Shown here: one piece after another, positions 60,388-64,000 of the stretch
Layout: each line of letters opens with the position of its first letter
Position numbering within the stretch: the first letter of the stretch is position 1
Origin: Thermocatellispora tengchongensis
GTDB taxonomy: Bacteria > Actinomycetota > Actinomycetes > Streptosporangiales > Streptosporangiaceae
Reading direction: 5' to 3'
NCBI RefSeq assembly: GCF_014202315.1
Contig: NZ_JACHGN010000015.1
Span: forward strand, 62,001-126,000
Length of the DNA: 64,000 bases
Notes under the pieces: model-generated
What the model was told of the DNA's origin: nothing
The model's database searches: none
What the model saw: only the letters and a program-made list of their open reading frames with translations
Position numbers and translations under genes: made by a program

Positions 60388-61917
60388 TCAGGCAGTGGCC
60401 GTCGCGGGCAGCCGGCCTTGTTCCATCGCCAGCCGATCTCTCAACGCGTCGAAGGTCTCCTCAGGCCGAGCGGTCAGGCGAGCGGCGGCGACGCACAGTT
60501 TCACGGGCAGCCCGCCGCACAGCCGTACCACCGCGGCTGCGGCTTCCCGCTCGGTCTCGACGCGCTCCCTCCCGACGAGCCGGGACAACAGCAGCCCTGC
60601 CTCCTCTTGCGACAACACATCGAGGTGGCATTGCTCGACATTGACCAGAGAGGCGAGTGACCGCCGGCATGTGACGACGACGCCGCAGCCGGGACCTCCG
60701 GGAATGAGCGGGCGTATCTGATGGACGTCGCGGGCGTTGTCCAGGACGACCAGGACGCGCCTTCTGCCGGTCACCGACCGGAACCGCGCCGCCGCCTCAT
60801 CGACCGAGGCCGGTATGGCCGGGTTCGCGAGCCCGAATGAGCGCAAGAAGCGGCCGAGCACCTCCAGGGGTTGCAGCGGATCGCGGCCAGGCGTAGATCC
60901 GTACAAATCTACATAAAGCTGGCCGTCCGGGAAGTCGTCGGCGATCTGATGGGCGACGTGGATCGCTAAGGCGGACTTGCCGACCCCGCCTAAGCCGGTG
61001 ATCGCGACGACGGGTCGTGGCCGGCTGGAGGTCAGCCGCGTGCGCAGCCGCCCGAGCTCCGTCGCGCGTCCGGTGAAGGCGCCGTTGTCGGCAGGCAACT
61101 CGGCCGGTTTCGGGAGGTCACTGACCGTCTGCGCCTCTCTGGCACGCGCGCTCGCAGAGGGTACGGCCGCACCCTTGCTGATGCGCTCGTAAGCCTGCTG
61201 AATCTCCGGGCCCGGATCGATGCCGAGTTCCGCGGCAAGCACCTTGCGAGCCGTCTGGTATGTCTGGAGCGCCTCGGCCGGGCGTCCTGCCTGGGATCTG
61301 GCAAGAATCAACTGGGCCCAGAACCGCTCGTGTGTCGGGTGCGCGTCCACGGCCGACTCCAGATCGACGATCACTTCAGCGGGCTCACCTCGGCCGATCG
61401 CCACGTCGAACCAGCGTTCTTGCGCACGCGTGCGTTCTCTCTCCAAGGCGGGCACCACTTCACACTGCAGGGACTCGGAGTCGACATCGGCCAGCGCAGG
61501 GCCGCGCCAGAGCGCCAGCGCCTCGCGCAGCATTCGGGACTCGTGCTCGATGTCGCCACGCCTCCTCGCCTCTGCGGCCAGCGAGACGAGGTTGCGAAAT
61601 CGCAGGATGTCGAGCGTCTCTTCGGTGGCGAAGACGGAGTAGCCCGAGTCGCGGGTCATGATCAGGCTGCCGTCGTCTCCCAGGGCCTGCCGGAGCCGGG
61701 ACATGTGCGTGTGCAAGGAGGCGCACACGTTCGCCGGAAGGCCGTTCTCCCAGATCCGGTCGGCCAGCTCGCCCTTGGTCACGAATTTGTTGGCCTGGAG
61801 CAGCAATGTGGCCAACGCGATGCGCTGCTTAGGAGACGCGATGATGACCGGAGCGGTGTCTCGGACGATCTCCAGCTGACCGAGTACGCCAAAACGCAGG
61901 CCGCGGCCTCGGATCAT
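60388..61917 (-). CDS. SARP family regulator with NB-ARC domain, lacking the TPR tail
   Basis: A 509-residue AfsR/DnrI-type activator. Residues 1-100 form the OmpR-like winged helix (RFGVLGQLEIVRD, SPKQRIALATLLLQANKFVT, LHTHMSRLRQAL); 101-245 the bacterial transcriptional activation domain (LVSLAAEARRRGD... QTYQTARKVLAAELGIDPGP); 285-500 an NB-ARC ATPase with Walker A ITGLGGVGKSALA and Walker B VLVVLDNARD. It stops just after the LPVKLCVAAARL region, whereas AfsR-like proteins continue with a TPR sensor domain. SARPs usually activate secondary-metabolism genes; none is visible here. ATG 61917 has GGGGG about 10 bases upstream. Confidence 0.9.
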   Translation of the reverse strand: MIRGRGLRFGVLGQLEIVRDTAPVIIASPKQRIALATLLLQANKFVTKGELADRIWENGLPANVCASLHTHMSRLRQALGDDGSLIMTRDSGYSVFATEETLDILRFRNLVSLAAEARRRGDIEHESRMLREALALWRGPALADVDSESLQCEVVPALERERTRAQERWFDVAIGRGEPAEVIVDLESAVDAHPTHERFWAQLILARSQAGRPAEALQTYQTARKVLAAELGIDPGPEIQQAYERISKGAAVPSASARAREAQTVSDLPKPAELPADNGAFTGRATELGRLRTRLTSSRPRPVVAITGLGGVGKSALAIHVAHQIADDFPDGQLYVDLYGSTPGRDPLQPLEVLGRFLRSFGLANPAIPASVDEAAARFRSVTGRRRVLVVLDNARDVHQIRPLIPGGPGCGVVVTCRRSLASLVNVEQCHLDVLSQEEAGLLLSRLVGRERVETEREAAAAVVRLCGGLPVKLCVAAARLTARPEETFDALRDRLAMEQGRLPATATA

Positions 61918-62588
61918 GGTGTGGAAGCCCCCTTTTCCCCTGAATTCAGTTACTGAGCCTCGTGCCGCCGCGATGCGAAAGCGGCGACCACGCCGTGCTG
62001 GAATGGCGTGGCCACCCCCAGGAGGCTCCGGCGTACGCTGCGCAACGGCCTCGTGGCGGAACCCGTGCGATGCGGTATCAGCGCAGGAGACCCGCACGAG
62101 CGGGCCGATGCCAAGTCGAGAACACGCCGGCGATGCAGGTGTCGCGGCGGCGACGTTTATCCCCCGTCGAGCGGCACATCCGTTTGAGGGGAAGACGAAC
62201 ATGATGCCGAGGTTCAAGGAAGAGCGGCCCGAACGGCCGACCGTGGCGCGGAAGGCTGGACGGCGGCGATCGGCGAAGCGGCTGTCGCACGTCCCTGGGG
62301 CGGACTACGCTTCACCGCGGCGAACGGTCAGGTCGCGCGAGGGCCACCACGGATGTGACGGCTAGGTGCGTGGTGTGTCGCCCGCCGGAGGTGGACGAGG
62401 TTTGCCTTCTTCCGCGCTCATCGTCGTCTCCCCATGAACCACCCATTCACTCCGGGCAGACCGAATGCCTGCCGGCACGTGCCCGTGGGGGCCCGCGGTA
62501 AGGAGAGCATAGACTGGCAGAGGCAAGCTGTGTCAACCTGTGTTTGGATAGCGCCTAGTGCCCTCAAACATCAGTTGGGAGGTGTGCG
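61918..62588. other. Divergent intergenic region between SARP and XRE genes
   Basis: 671 bp. A 54-codon plus-strand ORF (62201-62365) with GGGGAAG 7 bases before its ATG would encode a very basic peptide (FKEERPERPTVARKAGRRRS); no homology recognised and coding status doubtful. The last 120 bp are AT-richer and must contain the XRE promoter, for example around TGTCAA (62531-62536), but no clear hexamer pair is present. Confidence 0.35.
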
Positions 62589-63005
62589 GTGGTCGAGGAA
62601 CGGCCTAGGACGCTGGCCGACAAGCTCAATCACCTGTTCGCGACGATCCACCCGGGTGGGCGAGGACCGTATTCCAACACCGAGGTCGCAGCGGGCATCG
62701 TCGCCATGGGCGGATCGATCACGGACGCCTACATCGGGCTTCTGCGCAGCGGCAAGCGCAGCAACCCGACCTACAACCACCTCAAGGGCCTGGCCGAGTT
62801 CTTCGGTGTGAGCGTCAACTACTTCTTCGACGACGAGATCGCGGCGAAGATCGACTCCGAGCTCGAACTCGTGGTCGCGATGAGGGACAACGACGTGCTG
62901 CAGATCGCCTTGCGCAGCAAGGATCTGACTCCGCAAAACCGCAGTGCGATCCTCACGATCATCGACCAGATCCGACAGATGCAGGGTCTTCCTCCCGCGA
63001 AGTAG
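62589..63005 (+). CDS. XRE-type helix-turn-helix regulator of an ImmA/IrrE cassette
   Basis: A 138-residue DNA-binding protein. The HTH covers about 10-75 (LADKLNHLFATIH, NTEVAAGIVAMGGSITDAYI, LRSGKRSNPTYNHLKGLAEF, FGVSVNYFFDDE), a version in which the recognition segment is spaced out, typical of regulators paired with ImmA/IrrE in actinomycetes. The C-terminal 55 residues (SELELVVAMRDNDVLQIALR... TIIDQIRQM) are helical. GTG 62589 has GGGAGG 6 bases upstream. Followed 11 bp later by the peptidase gene. Confidence 0.88.
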   Translation: MVEERPRTLADKLNHLFATIHPGGRGPYSNTEVAAGIVAMGGSITDAYIGLLRSGKRSNPTYNHLKGLAEFFGVSVNYFFDDEIAAKIDSELELVVAMRDNDVLQIALRSKDLTPQNRSAILTIIDQIRQMQGLPPAK

Positions 63006-63016
63006 AGGGCAAGCCG

Positions 63017-63517
63017 TTGCGGAGGAGCCTGCGAAGAATCTGCTCGGCGAAGTTGCGCGAGCTCGACCTTCCGTCACCGCTGAACGTGCAGACCCTCTGC
63101 GCGCATCTGGAGTCGGTCCGGCAGCGGCCGATCGTCCTGATGCCGCTGCGCGGGATCGCGCCCGGTGGCCCCTGCGGCCTCTGGGCCGCGACCCCCGCCA
63201 TGGATTTCGTGATGTACCGCGACAACACGTCGCCGGTGCATCAATCACACATCATCCTGCACGAGCTCTCGCACCTGATTTTCGAGCACTCTCACGGCCT
63301 CGAGGAGGACTACCGCCAATTGCTGCTGCCCAATCTCGGGGCGACCGCGGTCCAGCGGATCCTGGGGCGGTCGGCGTACACCGTACAGGAGGAACGGGAA
63401 GCCGAAACGCTGGCGTCCCTGCTGGCTCAGCACATCACCCGCGCACCGGCGAGCGCGGCCGACAGCGCTCGGGCCGAGTCGGCGCGTGATCAAATGTTGC
63501 AGCAGTTGCTCGAATGA
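63017..63517 (+). CDS. ImmA/IrrE family metallopeptidase
   Basis: A 166-residue zinc peptidase with TTG start 11 bp after the XRE gene. The active-site helix HIILHELSHLIFEHSHG is near residues 81-97 (HExxH), with an acidic downstream helix QEEREAETLASLLAQHI (residues ~118-135) that supplies the third zinc ligand. Family members cleave a partner XRE repressor on stress (ImmA-ImmR, IrrE-DdrO). The gene order fits cleavage of the adjacent XRE protein, although the trigger is unknown. Confidence 0.88.
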   Translation: MRRSLRRICSAKLRELDLPSPLNVQTLCAHLESVRQRPIVLMPLRGIAPGGPCGLWAATPAMDFVMYRDNTSPVHQSHIILHELSHLIFEHSHGLEEDYRQLLLPNLGATAVQRILGRSAYTVQEEREAETLASLLAQHITRAPASAADSARAESARDQMLQQLLE

Positions 63518-63537
63518 CATCGATCAAGTGAGCTGAA

Positions 63538-64000
63538 TTGTCCTGGGGTGTCCTGCACATCAGCATCGCCGCACTCTGCTGGCTCATCCTGGTCGTGAAG
63601 ACGGTCGATCTGATCAGGAATCCGCGATCCCGCCCGTTACGCAGCCTGATCGTGACCTGTCTCGGACTGAGCATCGCCCTGACGGTGGGGATACCACCGG
63701 TCTACGCGTCGATCGACCGGCTGACGCAGGTTCCCAACGCGGCCAAGCTGATCCAGCACCTCGCGACGGTCGGCGCCTCCTGCGCGGTCACGGTCATGCT
63801 CATACACCTCGCCCCCGACCGGCCCGATGCCGCCGGGCGGGCACGGCGGCGGATCGTGCTCGCCGGTGGCGTCGCGGCCACGATGGCGGTGCTGTTCTTC
63901 CTCGCGCCCGTCGACGTCTCCGAACCTCTGTGGTTCGCGGACCGTTATTCGACGGCGCCGTTCATTCCGCACTACATGTTCCTGTTCATCGCCGTGACCG
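63538..64000 (+). CDS. Integral membrane protein of the MAB_1171c-like type, 3' end outside the window
   Basis: The frame is open from TTG 63538 (the only likely initiator after an in-frame stop at 63529) to the edge, 154 codons. Four hydrophobic segments are visible: VLHISIAALCWLILVV, LIVTCLGLSIALTVGIPPVY, LIQHLATVGASCAVTVMLIH and IVLAGGVAATMAVLFFLAPV, then the start of a fifth. Order and topology match the multi-pass proteins annotated as MAB_1171c-like putative transporters that follow XRE and ImmA/IrrE genes in actinomycetes. Function unknown; it might pass an envelope signal to the peptidase. Confidence 0.75.
   Translation, partial: MSWGVLHISIAALCWLILVVKTVDLIRNPRSRPLRSLIVTCLGLSIALTVGIPPVYASIDRLTQVPNAAKLIQHLATVGASCAVTVMLIHLAPDRPDAAGRARRRIVLAGGVAATMAVLFFLAPVDVSEPLWFADRYSTAPFIPHYMFLFIAVT

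Noticed and set aside
60105-60644. Plus-strand frame with protein-like start between the esterase and SARP genes
   Set aside because: It runs 260 bp antisense into the SARP gene, has no ribosome site and no known domain.

Overview
The window is GC-rich DNA (strong G/C bias at third codon positions, AGGAG-type ribosome sites, several TANNNT/6-7 nt/RTG leaderless starts) from a filamentous, soil-type actinomycete. Gene content (secreted multi-domain xylanolytic enzymes with ricin-type and CBM2 binding modules, Ser/Thr kinase, SARP-NB-ARC and STAND-TPR regulators, LacI/TetR/XRE regulators) fits Streptosporangiales or Streptomyces relatives; I cannot name the species. No rRNA, tRNA, CRISPR array, complete IS element or prophage was seen. 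|| Layout. 1-8.3 kb: tail of a GH18 chitinase, a GNAT acetyltransferase, a TetR regulator with a two-domain SDR/alpha-beta hydrolase that share a 12-bp operator, a VOC protein, a kinase fused to a BMP-type ligand-binding domain, a small HTH protein, a serine hydrolase and a second VOC protein. 8.4-12.1 kb: a PQQ-type beta-propeller protein and an NB-ARC/TPR protein lie head-to-head and overlap at their 5' ends, as if a deletion had joined them. 12.1-31.1 kb: tandem class III CoA-transferase, small secreted Cys-rich protein, APC permease, TetR, a PcfJ-like protein, a lipoprotein, a decayed GNAT/epimerase/MerR patch, a repeat-flanked regulator divergent from a DUF4097-serine hydrolase fusion, MOSC protein, membrane protein, aldo/keto reductase and an MmyB-type XRE regulator. 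|| 31.1-58.2 kb is a plant cell wall (arabinoxylan) utilisation locus. A leftward group encodes acetylxylan/feruloyl-type esterases and a GH43; a rightward group encodes GH10 xylanase, then GH127 beta-L-arabinofuranosidase, GH43, a second GH10 and GH62 arabinofuranosidase. A LacI regulator follows. Then come, leftward, a sugar ABC importer (binding protein and two permeases, no ATPase), a truncated IlvD/Edd-type sugar-acid dehydratase, a large double-domain esterase, a second LacI regulator and a GH3 beta-glycosidase. Secreted enzymes would cut the xylan backbone, remove arabinose and acyl side groups, the importer would take up oligomers and GH3 (no signal peptide seen) would finish them inside the cell. 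Three palindromic LacI-type operator classes and GAAA-C/G-TTTC palindromes mark the control regions. || 58.3-64 kb: fragments of an MFS transporter and an HxlR regulator, an HSL-type alpha/beta hydrolase, a short SARP-NB-ARC regulator, and a divergent XRE / ImmA-IrrE peptidase / membrane protein cassette that runs off the right edge.
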